A stretch of 56,806 nucleotides of DNA from Acidobacteriota bacterium (GTDB lineage Bacteria > Acidobacteriota > Terriglobia > Acidiferrales > UBA7541), in assembly GCA_013289835.1 (NCBI GenBank), contig JABCZG010000030.1, positions 1-56,806 on the forward strand. The letters run 5' to 3'. The notes under the pieces are model-generated. The model was given only the letters and a program-made list of their open reading frames with translations, had not been told where the DNA came from and did no database searches. The translations under genes were made by a program, and so were the position numbers. Shown piece by piece: positions 43,697 through 53,345 of the stretch. Each line of letters starts with the position of its first letter. Positions within the stretch are counted from its first letter, which is position 1.

Positions 43697-45502
43697 CTAG
43701 CGGCCGTTGCGGGAACTTGCGCGTTCGGGGTCGAAGATGGGCACAGTGAAATGGAATTGGGAGCCTTGGCCGACTTCGCTGTCCACCCAGATGCGGCCGC
43801 CGTGGACTTCGACGAGGTGCTTGGCGATGGCGAGGCCGAGCCCGGTGCCGCCGACTTCGCGGGAACGAGCAACATCTACACGGTAGAAGCGTTCGAAGAT
43901 GCGCGGCTGGTCGGCTTGCGGTATGCCGATGCCGGTGTCGGAGACGGTGAAGGTGACTTCGTCGCTGTCGGCGGAGGCACTGACCATAATCTGGCCGCCC
44001 GGTGGAGTGTATTGGATGGCGTTGTCGAGCAAGTTCTGGAGAATCTCCGCGAGGCGCCGTCGATCCGCTGCAATGTCCGGCAGACATTGCGCCAGATTCA
44101 CCGAAACCCTCAAGTCTTTTTCGGCCGCCGGGCGCTGCGTGGTTTCGACACAGCTTTCCACAAACTGGGAAACACTCAGGCGGCTGATCTCGAGGTTGAG
44201 CCGGTCCGCATCCATTTTGGAAAGCATCAGCAGGTCGTCCGTAAGCCGCGCCAGGCGCTTCGAGTGCTCGAGAATAATCTCGAGGAACCGGACGCGGTTT
44301 TGCGGATCATCGAGGGCGCCAGCGAGCAAAGTCTCCGAAAATCCCTGAATGGCGGTCAGCGGCGTTCTCAATTCGTGAGAAACATTGGCGACGAAATCGC
44401 GCCGCACGCGCTCGAGTTTGCGTAACTCGGTGATGTCATGCAGCACAATAATCGCTCCGGAGGCGTCCGCGGCGTGCACCGATGCCACGGTGGCCGCGAA
44501 AAAGCGCTGGCGCAGCGTGCCGGTTACGATTTCCGCCTCCACCCGCGGTTCCCCCTTCAGGACCCGTCGCACGGCTTCAATGAGCTCCGTTTGCCGGACT
44601 ACTTCGACCAGCGCCCGCCCTGATTGCGGCGGCACGTCCAGCCCAAGAATTTCCGCGAAGCCGGGGTTGGCGAAAACCAGGCGCTCGGAGGCATTCACCA
44701 CGGCGACACCCTCCACCATGCTTCCGAGAATGGCCGAGGAAAGATTGCGCTCTTCGGTCAGCGTTCGAATGGTGCGATCCAATCGCGCCGCGGTCTCATT
44801 CAAGGAGGCCGCCAAAGTCTCCATGTCGTCCCCGGAACGATCCGCTTCAATCGGGCGAAAATCTCCTTCCGCCACGCGCAGCGAAAACCTGGTCAGCCGG
44901 TCCACACGATCCGAGAACGAGCGGGAGATCAGCAAGGACACCACACCGGTCACCAGGAGCATGACGAAAGAGGACAGCCAGAGCCGCCGGCGAAAATCCC
45001 AAAGCTCTTCATCCGGCGCCTGCGCCGGCAATGCAAAACGTAGAACTACCGGAGGCCCACCTGCCGCCGGCAGGCGCGCAGCGTAATACAGAAGATCTCG
45101 ATTGAGCGTTACGCTGTGGCGAATGGATTGGCCTTCTCCATTTGCCAGCGCATCTCGAATCTCCGGGCGCGCGGCGTGATTTTCCATCGTGGATGTGTCG
45201 GACTGCGAATCCGCCAGGACTTTGCCATCCGACGTGATGACTGTGACGCGCACTCCGCTGGCGGACATACGCGCAACCCAGCTTGGAAGACCGGCGGATT
45301 CTTCGGGGTGCGCGGGAGAGAGAGAAGAGCCCTGTGGGGGATCCGCGAGTGCAATGCGGGCGATGGCGTGGAGCTGCTCGAAACCAGCGCGCTCGTAATT
45401 ACGCCGCAGGGCGCGCTCCGCGTAGAAATCAATCGGCAGCAGGACTGCCAGCAGCAGAGCGAAGAACGCGAGACCGAGTTTCCAGAAGAGATTAAGCCGC
45501 AC
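43697..45502 (-). CDS. phoR: PhoR-type sensor histidine kinase
   Basis: A 601-residue kinase. TM helices at about 5-25 and 178-198 enclose a periplasmic domain of some 150 residues. HAMP (about 200-250), PAS (about 255-360), then HisKA with H376 in FVANVSHELRTPLTAIQG, and HATPase (ILQNLLDNAIQYTPPGG, FTVSDTGIGIP, GTGLGLAIAKHLVEVHGG). The start is GTG, overlapping phoB by 11 bases. Unlike E. coli PhoR it has a large periplasmic part. Phosphorylates PhoB when phosphate is scarce. Confidence 0.9.
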   Translation of the reverse strand: MRLNLFWKLGLAFFALLLAVLLPIDFYAERALRRNYERAGFEQLHAIARIALADPPQGSSLSPAHPEESAGLPSWVARMSASGVRVTVITSDGKVLADSQSDTSTMENHAARPEIRDALANGEGQSIRHSVTLNRDLLYYAARLPAAGGPPVVLRFALPAQAPDEELWDFRRRLWLSSFVMLLVTGVVSLLISRSFSDRVDRLTRFSLRVAEGDFRPIEADRSGDDMETLAASLNETAARLDRTIRTLTEERNLSSAILGSMVEGVAVVNASERLVFANPGFAEILGLDVPPQSGRALVEVVRQTELIEAVRRVLKGEPRVEAEIVTGTLRQRFFAATVASVHAADASGAIIVLHDITELRKLERVRRDFVANVSHELRTPLTAIQGFSETLLAGALDDPQNRVRFLEIILEHSKRLARLTDDLLMLSKMDADRLNLEISRLSVSQFVESCVETTQRPAAEKDLRVSVNLAQCLPDIAADRRRLAEILQNLLDNAIQYTPPGGQIMVSASADSDEVTFTVSDTGIGIPQADQPRIFERFYRVDVARSREVGGTGLGLAIAKHLVEVHGGRIWVDSEVGQGSQFHFTVPIFDPERASSRNGR

Positions 45503-46187
45503 GGGTTTCGAACAAATAGCCCGCGCCGCGCACGGTTTTCAAATGCAGGGGATTTTCGGGGTCGGTTTCGATCTTTTCACGTAGACGCCGCACGTAAACA
45601 TCCACGCTGCGTGGCGTGACAAAGCGGTCCGTTCCCCACACGGCGTCGAGCAGTTGATCCCGTGTGAAAACCCGGTTTGGGCGCGAAGCCAGGTAATAGA
45701 GCAGCCGGAATTCGAGCGTGCTGAGCGGTACCGGCTTCCCGGAATGGCTCACGCGATAGGACGCCGGGTCGATTGCCAGCTTCCCTACCTCGATGGTGCG
45801 CGGGGCGTCGGCGGGCGGCTCGGCACGCCGCAGCAGTGCTTTGACGCGCGCGAGCAACTCGCGGGGACTGAAAGGCTTGGTCACGTAATCGTCGGCGCCC
45901 ATCTCCAGCCCGACAACGCGGTCCGCTTCTTCGCCGCGCGCGGTCAGCATGAGGATGGGCAAACGATTAAGTGAGTCGTCCCTGCGAATCTCCCGGCAGA
46001 TTTCCAGGCCGGAAAGTTTTGGCAACATGAGGTCAAGAAGCAGCAGATCGGGTGGCGTCTTTTTCAGCGTGCTCAAGCCGGTGCTGCCATCCTGCGCAGA
46101 ACTGACCTGAAAGCCTTCGTTTGCGAGATTGTAACGGACCAGTTCGACGATATCGCGATCGTCTTCAATAATCAGTACGCGTTTCAT
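45492..46187 (-). CDS. phoB: PhoB-type response regulator
   Basis: A 231-residue OmpR/PhoB regulator. Receiver: IIEDDRDIVELVRYNLANEG, phospho-acceptor D52 in LLLLDLMLPKLSG, and K in YVTKPFSPREL. The C-terminal winged helix contains SRPNRVFTRDQLLDAVWGTD and RSVDVYVRRLREKIE. The ATG at 46187 begins the family-like sequence; earlier starts add about 35 unrelated residues. Binds Pho boxes. Confidence 0.93.
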   Translation of the reverse strand: MKRVLIIEDDRDIVELVRYNLANEGFQVSSAQDGSTGLSTLKKTPPDLLLLDLMLPKLSGLEICREIRRDDSLNRLPILMLTARGEEADRVVGLEMGADDYVTKPFSPRELLARVKALLRRAEPPADAPRTIEVGKLAIDPASYRVSHSGKPVPLSTLEFRLLYYLASRPNRVFTRDQLLDAVWGTDRFVTPRSVDVYVRRLREKIETDPENPLHLKTVRGAGYLFETRAA

Positions 46188-46345
46188 GCTGGTTGATCGC
46201 ATCGCACGCCGGCTTGGCGAAAGTGTACCGTACGTCGGCGGTTTGCGATAGGCGTTGGGATGTTTTTGATCATTCGGGACTTGGGGCAACACGCTTGATT
46301 CTCGCAGGTCCGCGGTTCCGCATGATAACGCGGCGTTTACATGAA

Positions 46346-46363
46346 TGTGAATGAAGTGTGAAC
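46346..46363 (+). promoter_or_regulatory. Pho-box-like repeat upstream of phoB
   Basis: Plus strand TGTGAAT-GAAG-TGTGAAC with 11-bp period; TTTACAT one period earlier may be a third half-site. It lies about 160 bases upstream of phoB, in opposite orientation, so autoregulation is possible but unproven. Confidence 0.45.
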
Positions 46364-46406
46364 ACTAAGGAGAGATCTGGAGTTCGCTCTTGCCCCCGCC
46401 GGTGCC

Positions 46407-48980
46407 CTAATCGTTGCTTGCGGTGGTAAAGGCGAGGGCCAGAAGCGTTTTTTGTTCCAGCTCATGCGCTTTGGCGGACCCCGTGGCGGGGCTGGCACTC
46501 CCGGAGCGCTTTACCGAGCGGACACTCAAGCCGCTGGCCTTGGCGAGACGTTCCAGTCGCGGCAATACATAAAAGAGGGCGCCCATGTTGGCGGGTTCTT
46601 CTTGCACCCAGACGACCTCTCGCGCATGAGGATGTTCGGCAAGGGCCGCGGTAATTTCCGCTCGCGGCAGCGGGTAAAGCTGGTCCAGAAAGAATATCGC
46701 GGTACTCGTATCTTTGCGGCGCCGGCGTTCCCCGCGCAGCTCGTGGCCCACTTTGCCGCTGGCGATCAGGATGCGCTTGGCATCCTTTATTTCATTATCT
46801 GGAACAAGCGGCAGGAAACGTGGCTTCGTGAACTCCTCGATACTCGAGCTGGCGTCCGGATGGCGTAGCATGCTCTTCGGCGTGAAGACAATCAGCGGCT
46901 TCCGCCACGGTCGGCGCGCCTGTCGCCGCAGCATGTGGAAATACTGCGCGGCGTTCGAAGGCTGGCAAATCTGCATGTTGTCTTCCGCGGCGAGCTGCAT
47001 GAAGCGCTCCAGGCGCGCGCTGGAATGCTCCGGCCCCTGTCCTTCGTACCCGTGCGGCAAAAGCATTACCAGGCCCGCCGGCAGGTTCCACTTGTCCTCG
47101 CCGGCGCTGATGAACTGGTCGATGATCACCTGCGCGCCGTTGGCGAAATCGCCGAACTGCGCTTCCCACAAAACCAGCGCTTCGGGATAGTCGCGGCTGA
47201 AGCCGTATTCGAAGCCGAGGCAGCCCGCTTCCGACAGCGAGGAGTTGTGAATCTCGCAGAAAGCCTGCTGCTTGGAGAGATGCGAAAGCGTCAAATAGTT
47301 GTGCTCTGTTTTCGTATCAATGAGCACCGCATGGCGCTGGCTGAACGTGCCGCGCTCCGTATCCTGCCCCGTGAGGCGCACAGGATTCCCCTCGAGCAGC
47401 ACCGAGCCGAACGCCAGCGCTTCGGCGAAGCCATAATCCACAGCGCGCTTGCCGTGGCCCATTTCGCTGCGCTGCTCAAGCAACTTCACAAGTTTCGGGT
47501 GAACGTGAAATCCTTCTGGCGCGCGAACCAGCCCATCCGTAATTTCCGCCAGTTTTTCGAGCGACAAACCGGTATCCACTTCGTACTCTGATTTGTACCG
47601 GTTGTGGAAGTACGGCGCCCAGTAATCCGGCAGCTTGCGCAGGTGCGGGATTTTTCGCAGCGCGCGCGCCTTGGTCTGCTCTTCTTCGTATTCCTTGCGG
47701 ACCGCGTCGGCCAATAGAGTTGAATCGATGCCGGTGCGCTCTGCGTAGATCTTCCAGAGCGCAGGATGATCCTTGATGCGCTCGTAAAGCAACGGCTGCG
47801 TGATGGTTGGATCGTCCACTTCGCTGTGGCCGTGCCGCCGGTAACCGATGATGTCCACTACGACGTCGCTGCCGAATTTTGCGCGATATTCCGTCGCGAG
47901 CTTGCCGACACGCACAACCGCGTCGGGATCTTCTCCATTGACGTGAAAGATGGGCACCGACTGCCGCTTGGCAAGGTCCGATGCAAATCGGGAAGAATGC
48001 TCCTGCTGCGGCCGCGTCGTGAATCCGATCAAATTGTTCACGATGATGTGAATCGTGCCGCCGACGGTATAGGCCTTCAGGTCCGCGAAATTTAGCGTCT
48101 CTGCCCAAATGCCCTGCCCCGCAAAAGCGGCATCGCCGTGCATCACAATAGGAACGACCTTGTTCAGCGTTTCCGGCGAGCGGTCTACGTAAGGGCCGCG
48201 CAATCCGTAACGCGTTTGCTTCGCGCGCACCCGGCCCACCGCCACAGGATCGACCGCTTCCAGGTGGCTGGGATTCGAAACGAGATGGATGCCGATCTCT
48301 TTGCCCGTGGTCGTAACGTACGTGCCCGTCGCGCCCACGTGGTATTTCACGTCGCCCGCGCCCAGCACGCTGCGAGGATCAACGTCTTCAAATCCGGCGA
48401 CCACTTCATGCGGCGTCTTGCATGCCGCGTGCACCATCACATTCAGCCGCCCGCGGTGGCTCATGGCCATCACGGATTCGACGGCGCCGTGCTCGCCCGC
48501 CGTATCGAGAATCGAATCGAGAAGCGGGATCAGCGCCGTGACCCCTTCCAGCGAAAATCGCTTGGTGCCCAGATAGCGCGCCTGTAAAACCTGTTCGAAC
48601 AAATCCGCGCGAATCAGCCGCTCCAGGATTTTCTGCTGGTCCACTTCCGCCGCAGGTCCTTCGAGGTGATCTGCGATCCAGCGCCGCCGCTCCGGCTCCG
48701 GCAAATGCATGAAATCCGCGCCGATCGTGCCACAATAAATGTTGCGTGCTTCTTCCGCCGCTTCGCCCGTCAGCCCGTCCAGGTCCGGGTGCTTCAGCGG
48801 CTCAAACAAGCCAAGCGGGTCGAGCGTTGCCTCCAAATACCCCCAGCGCCGGAACGCATCGAAAACGCGCTCGCGCTCTTCGTTGCTTGCGCCATTCGCA
48901 GCGGTGCCTGCCCCGGGCTTTTTTGCCGTTTTCGGTGTTTTAGCGGGGCGCTCTTCTTCCAATGTTGTACGGTGTGCCAT
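46407..48980 (-). CDS. sucA: 2-oxoglutarate dehydrogenase E1 (thiamine-diphosphate dependent)
   Basis: An 857-residue E1 enzyme that decarboxylates 2-oxoglutarate in the TCA cycle. The early residues after MAHRTTLEEERPAK are an Ala/Lys/Pro linker. Family motifs are SVMAMSHRGRLNVMVHA, HLVSNPSHLEAVDPV, the ThDP-binding GDAAFAGQGIWAETLN with NNLIGFTTRPQQEHSS, and GYRRHGHSEVDDPT. The start at 48980 is preferred; a frame extension of 100 codons upstream has no homology. E2 and E3 genes are not in the window. Confidence 0.94.
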   Translation of the reverse strand: MAHRTTLEEERPAKTPKTAKKPGAGTAANGASNEERERVFDAFRRWGYLEATLDPLGLFEPLKHPDLDGLTGEAAEEARNIYCGTIGADFMHLPEPERRRWIADHLEGPAAEVDQQKILERLIRADLFEQVLQARYLGTKRFSLEGVTALIPLLDSILDTAGEHGAVESVMAMSHRGRLNVMVHAACKTPHEVVAGFEDVDPRSVLGAGDVKYHVGATGTYVTTTGKEIGIHLVSNPSHLEAVDPVAVGRVRAKQTRYGLRGPYVDRSPETLNKVVPIVMHGDAAFAGQGIWAETLNFADLKAYTVGGTIHIIVNNLIGFTTRPQQEHSSRFASDLAKRQSVPIFHVNGEDPDAVVRVGKLATEYRAKFGSDVVVDIIGYRRHGHSEVDDPTITQPLLYERIKDHPALWKIYAERTGIDSTLLADAVRKEYEEEQTKARALRKIPHLRKLPDYWAPYFHNRYKSEYEVDTGLSLEKLAEITDGLVRAPEGFHVHPKLVKLLEQRSEMGHGKRAVDYGFAEALAFGSVLLEGNPVRLTGQDTERGTFSQRHAVLIDTKTEHNYLTLSHLSKQQAFCEIHNSSLSEAGCLGFEYGFSRDYPEALVLWEAQFGDFANGAQVIIDQFISAGEDKWNLPAGLVMLLPHGYEGQGPEHSSARLERFMQLAAEDNMQICQPSNAAQYFHMLRRQARRPWRKPLIVFTPKSMLRHPDASSSIEEFTKPRFLPLVPDNEIKDAKRILIASGKVGHELRGERRRRKDTSTAIFFLDQLYPLPRAEITAALAEHPHAREVVWVQEEPANMGALFYVLPRLERLAKASGLSVRSVKRSGSASPATGSAKAHELEQKTLLALAFTTASND

Positions 48981-49083
48981 AAATCCGCTCTTTGAACTTT
49001 CTATTTTGCCACAGAACCCCTCGGACTGCTCGGTGAGGCGAGTTAGGCTTGCCTTTCGCAGTACAATTGCCTGGGCAGGCTCA

Positions 49084-50706
49084 ATGAAATCCAAGCTCAT
49101 ACTTGTCGCGGTCTCAATGCTCTTCGCGGGAACCGCATTACGCGGCCAGGAGTCAATTTGCGAACTGTTCTCGCACCTTGTAGAAGGCGCCGACGGAAGT
49201 AAGGCAATACTTACAGGTGATTTGATAATTTCTAAGGATCTGGCCGCTATTGGTGCAGCCGATTGCGACAACCAATACATTTCGAACCACTACGTTTGGC
49301 CCACGGGCCTTTCGCTGCGACCCTCCCCCGAAATCACTCATGAGAGACTTCAGCAATTTCGCGAGGCCGCTGCAAAGGCCGATGGTCTGCGACAAGCAGG
49401 AAAAATTGTAGGCGCGTCAGGAACCTTTTCGGGTCGACTGCGGATGGTGCCATCAGGCGGCTATCCAGGTGAACTTATATTCGACTCATTCGAAAACCTC
49501 TCAGTCGAGGCGCTGCCTGATCCCGGCACTTTACCAATGATTCCCATCTGCGAACTCTTTCAGAATCTCCCGGCATGGAAGGGAAAGCGCATTGCCGTGC
49601 GCGGCGAGTTTGTCACCACTATGGAAGGAGCTTGGATATCAGGCCGTTGCAAGGGAGCATTCGTCACGAATGGATATCGTTGGCCCGTTTTTCTCACTTT
49701 CGGGGAGCCAGCCCACTACTCAACCGAAAACGCAAAGCTCTATGCGACCAAGTGGCCACCGGTGCCCGAAGGCGAGGAGGCCCTAGAGGGCAGGTATAGC
49801 GTGGTTAAGACCGCAACCTTCGTGGGGCTCTTGCGAATGAAGTCGGAATATTCCGCCGTCTGCAGAGAGGATGGTAGCTATATCACAAATGGCTTTGGTC
49901 ACTTGGGCGGTGCGGCGGCAGAACTGGCTGTTGAGAGGGTTCTGAATTTTGATCTTTCCCTGCCTCCGGGTAATGACGCAGACGACGAAGAAGAACGCTG
50001 CGTACCACCAAACCTTCCTGCGCTGTGCGCGACAGTCAAGTCATTGGAACGAGCGGCCTCGCTGGGATGCGTCGACCAGCTCCGTGAGTTCCTGGCGAAG
50101 GATGGCATCGACAGCAAAGACGGAAGCGAGTCGCAGGCTCTAAATAAGGCCATCCGCTCCGGCAACGAAGGCATCGTCAAGCTGTTGATCCAAAGTGGGG
50201 CGCCTGTAAATCCAACGCAGGTAAGCTTCTCGCCGCCTCTATCCGAGGCCGCAAATTGGCGACGAATTGGAATTATGAAATTGCTCCTCAAATCCGGGGC
50301 CAAAGTTGATGGCCTGGACTCTCATGGACAAACGTATCTAGCGAGTTTCGGATTCTTTTTTCCGCAGGTTTTGAGAATTCTCCTGGAAGCGGGGGCGAAC
50401 CCCAACGCGACAGCCCGGGAAGGCCAAACAGCACTCATGCAGGCCGCAGGCTTGGGTTATCAAGAATCGGTGAAGATCTTGATCGAGTATCATGCCGACG
50501 TGAATCTCAGGGATCATAAGGGCCGCACTGCTTTGATGCACGCTGCAGTGGGAGGCCACGTTGACGCTATACCTCTTTTGCTTGAGGACGGCGCTGACCC
50601 TTATGCCCGCGACTCCGAAGGAAAGATGGCACTTGACTTAGCGCGCACATCAAAGAACCACGCAGCAATGAAACTTTTGTTAGCGGCAGTGAAAGAATCC
50701 AATTAA
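49084..50706 (+). CDS. Exported ankyrin-repeat protein with duplicated N-terminal domain
   Basis: A 540-residue protein. Signal peptide ILVAVSMLFAGTALRGQ. Two copies of one unrecognised module follow: SICELFSHLVEGADGSKAIL near residue 23 and PICELFQNLPAWKGKRIAV near 155, each with a G..I.V.G strand, a C and a Y.WP motif, and LRM/GELI endings. About residues 345-530 form four or five ankyrin repeats (SGNEGIVKLLIQSGAPVN; LLEAGANPNATAREGQTALM). Starts 104 bases from sucA, divergent. An upstream frame extension is antisense to sucA and not coding. Confidence 0.82.
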   Translation: MKSKLILVAVSMLFAGTALRGQESICELFSHLVEGADGSKAILTGDLIISKDLAAIGAADCDNQYISNHYVWPTGLSLRPSPEITHERLQQFREAAAKADGLRQAGKIVGASGTFSGRLRMVPSGGYPGELIFDSFENLSVEALPDPGTLPMIPICELFQNLPAWKGKRIAVRGEFVTTMEGAWISGRCKGAFVTNGYRWPVFLTFGEPAHYSTENAKLYATKWPPVPEGEEALEGRYSVVKTATFVGLLRMKSEYSAVCREDGSYITNGFGHLGGAAAELAVERVLNFDLSLPPGNDADDEEERCVPPNLPALCATVKSLERAASLGCVDQLREFLAKDGIDSKDGSESQALNKAIRSGNEGIVKLLIQSGAPVNPTQVSFSPPLSEAANWRRIGIMKLLLKSGAKVDGLDSHGQTYLASFGFFFPQVLRILLEAGANPNATAREGQTALMQAAGLGYQESVKILIEYHADVNLRDHKGRTALMHAAVGGHVDAIPLLLEDGADPYARDSEGKMALDLARTSKNHAAMKLLLAAVKESN

Positions 50707-50783
50707 CCACTTCTCGCGGACCATTACAGAAGTTGTTTCAGCGACAGAAACTAAGGCCCAGTGTGTCGGGGAGCCGTGCTCCT

Positions 50784-53345
50784 CTACAAAGACTGAACGA
50801 CAAATTCGAGGCGGCGGGCAATTTCGTCTGGGGGCGTGCCGGGCGGAAACGTCACGGGTGTGCCGATGTTGACGGTGATCTCGCCAATGTGGGCAAGGCG
50901 GCGGTGTTCGCGCTTCATTTTCCATACGCCGTCAAGTCGCATGGGCACGATCGGGATGCTGAGATTCTCCGCGAGCAGGCCGATACCGCTTTGGAAAACT
51001 GCCATCTCGCCCGTGTCCGTGTTGTTCACATGACCCTCCGGAAAAACCAGCACGCTGTAGCCGCGGTCCACCGATTCACCGGCGAAGCGAAAACTCTCCC
51101 GGAAGCCGGAAAACTGGGGCAGAGGGAAAACATTGAGGAGCGCGGTGACCAGCCAGTAGCCGAGCTGATAGGCCCAGCGCTTTGCGAAAAACCAATCGCG
51201 CGGAGGGCGCCGCATCTGTTGCAGTGTCTCACCCCCCATTGCAGTGGCCAGCCGATGACGGTAACGCAGCGGCAGTGCGGCGAGAATTAGCCCGATGTCT
51301 GCGCGGCGCGTGATGTGATTCGAAATCACCAGAATTGGGCCGCCGAGATCACGAAGATGCTCGCGGCCGACGATTTTCGGGTGTCCCAGAATTTGTGTGG
51401 CCGGCCATACCAGCGCGTAGTAGACAGCCAGACGCAGCCACCGGACCGGGGCGCGTTGCGTCCAGCGAGGATAAGCGTATTCCTCGTGGCGCGTTGCCGG
51501 TTGTTGCAGCAGCTTTTCGACATCGGAGACCGTTTTCGCGTTGGAGAAGGCCGTTTCGTTGAGTTCCACGTGGAACTTCGTCTCCAGAGCGCTCATCAAT
51601 TCCACGCGATCGAGCGAGGAAAGGTTCAGTTCTTTTTCGAGATGCGTTTTACAGGAGGTAGTTGGAACGATTTTCGCCAGCAACTCCCCCAAGGGGTCCG
51701 CAGACGCACCGGAACTGCTATCCGCCCGAGATCCACTGAGAATCTCGACCGCGCGGTTAGCGATCACAGATAGGCGAGGCTTGCCGGTTGCAGTGCGCGG
51801 AAAATCTGGTTCGGGCCAGACCACCCAGGAGCGCATGCGCTGATATTCAGCAAGCGCAGGATTCGCGGATTCTATGGCCGCGCGCGCCGCCGCGTCGACA
51901 TCTGAAAGCGTGCCGTTAAAAAGCAGAACCGCACAAGGTTCGGCATTGACGCCACGCTCCAAAGGAATGACCAGGCAATCGCGCACGCCGCGCTGCTTCT
52001 TCACCGCAGCTTCGAGGTCTTCGGGATAGATGTTGAGACCCGCGGGCGTGACGATGACATTTTTCTTGCGCCCGCGAAAACGCAAGTTGCCATCCGCGTC
52101 GAGTTCCCCCAAATCCCCCGTTCGCAGCCAACCGCCATTCTCCGTGGAAGCCTTACGCGGCGCTCCGTTCTCCCAATAGCCCGCCGAAACGCTTTCGCCG
52201 CGCACCAGAATTTCACCGTCCTCGGCCAACTTGAATTCGCGCCCCGGCAGGACTTTTCCAATCGAACCCTGCGTCGCGCGAAACGGATGATTCAAGCTGA
52301 CGAGCGAAGCCGTCTCCGTCATCCCGTAGCCCTGCACCACCGCGTAACCCATGCGCTTGAAAAAATCCTCCGTTTCGCCTGAAAGCGCCGCGCCGCCCGA
52401 AATGAACGCCCAAAAGTTCCAGCCGAATCGGCGATGAACCCGACGAAACATCCACGCGCGGCGCAAAAATTTCTTTCCATTTGCCTTTTCGAACGTACCT
52501 TTGAGCCAATCCGTTTGACCATGCGCTTCGAATTCGCGCTCTATTCCCGAATGCGCCACGTCGAGCATGCGCGGCACGGCAATCAGCGCCGTGGCGCGTT
52601 CGCGCTTCACCGTTCGAATGATTTCCGCCGGATTCGCCGACGCTTCGAAAACGACGGTCGCGCCGAGGAGCGGCGGAACAAACAACGTCATGAATTGCCC
52701 AAACACATGGCTTAACGGAACCAGAGAAACAAACCGCAACGGATGAAGCCACCGCTCGTATTTGCGGTAGGGATCAATGCCGCGTTCGAGCGGCTCCAAA
52801 TTTGCCAGAAAATTCCCGTGCGTCAGCACCACCCCGCGCGGCTCACCCGTCGTCCCTGACGTGTAGAGAATTTCCGCAATCGTGTCTCGCGTGGACGCGT
52901 CACCCGGGTCCACTCCGGCTTCCCGCGCCGGAGGACGAGTGGCTGACACCTCCCGAAGATCATTGATGACCATTGATGCCGGCGTGCCGGGAAGCTCTGC
53001 CTGCTGCCGGTCGCGCAAGATGAGTTTTACCCCGGCATCTTCGATCGCGCGCTGAACGAAATCAGGTGACGCTCCCGAGTCCATAGGCACAACGACCGCT
53101 CCGCGCAACAGAATCCCCCAAAAGCACGCCACCCATTCTGCGGAGTTGGGGGCCCAGAGCAGGACGCGATCGCCAGGGGAAATTCCGCGTCCCGCGAGGG
53201 CATGACTCCAGAAAAGAGCGCTCGCATGCAGCTCCGCATACGTCAGCTTCTCCCGACGGTACCCGCGCCTATGCACGACAGCCACATCACCCGAAAAGCG
53301 TAAAAAATCGGCGACGAGACTAAGCAGGTTCTTTCGCGATGGCAT
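50784..53345 (-). CDS. Fused acyl-CoA/ACP ligase, acyl-carrier domain and PlsC acyltransferase
   Basis: An 853-residue multidomain protein. Residues 1-520 form an AMP-binding ligase: ILYTSGTTGEPRGVVLTHGN, GYGMTET, LRTGDLGE and PRTATGKPRLS. Residues about 555-630 form an acyl-carrier domain with the phosphopantetheine serine in LNLSSLDRVELMSALE. Residues 660-850 form a PlsC/LPLAT domain with SNHITRRADIG and VFPEGHVNNTDTG. The acyltransferase motif has H-x5-D instead of the usual H-x4-D. The chain could activate, carry and transfer a fatty acid to a lipid acceptor. AAGGAA lies 11 bases before the ATG at 53345. Comparable to Aas but with different domain order and an extra ACP. Confidence 0.85.
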   Translation of the reverse strand: MPSRKNLLSLVADFLRFSGDVAVVHRRGYRREKLTYAELHASALFWSHALAGRGISPGDRVLLWAPNSAEWVACFWGILLRGAVVVPMDSGASPDFVQRAIEDAGVKLILRDRQQAELPGTPASMVINDLREVSATRPPAREAGVDPGDASTRDTIAEILYTSGTTGEPRGVVLTHGNFLANLEPLERGIDPYRKYERWLHPLRFVSLVPLSHVFGQFMTLFVPPLLGATVVFEASANPAEIIRTVKRERATALIAVPRMLDVAHSGIEREFEAHGQTDWLKGTFEKANGKKFLRRAWMFRRVHRRFGWNFWAFISGGAALSGETEDFFKRMGYAVVQGYGMTETASLVSLNHPFRATQGSIGKVLPGREFKLAEDGEILVRGESVSAGYWENGAPRKASTENGGWLRTGDLGELDADGNLRFRGRKKNVIVTPAGLNIYPEDLEAAVKKQRGVRDCLVIPLERGVNAEPCAVLLFNGTLSDVDAAARAAIESANPALAEYQRMRSWVVWPEPDFPRTATGKPRLSVIANRAVEILSGSRADSSSGASADPLGELLAKIVPTTSCKTHLEKELNLSSLDRVELMSALETKFHVELNETAFSNAKTVSDVEKLLQQPATRHEEYAYPRWTQRAPVRWLRLAVYYALVWPATQILGHPKIVGREHLRDLGGPILVISNHITRRADIGLILAALPLRYRHRLATAMGGETLQQMRRPPRDWFFAKRWAYQLGYWLVTALLNVFPLPQFSGFRESFRFAGESVDRGYSVLVFPEGHVNNTDTGEMAVFQSGIGLLAENLSIPIVPMRLDGVWKMKREHRRLAHIGEITVNIGTPVTFPPGTPPDEIARRLEFVVQSL

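Noticed and set aside
48981..49280. N-terminal extension of sucA by 100 codons
   Set aside because: The extension has no homology to 2-oxoglutarate dehydrogenase and overlaps the start of the ankyrin gene; the ATG at 48980 gives the normal start.
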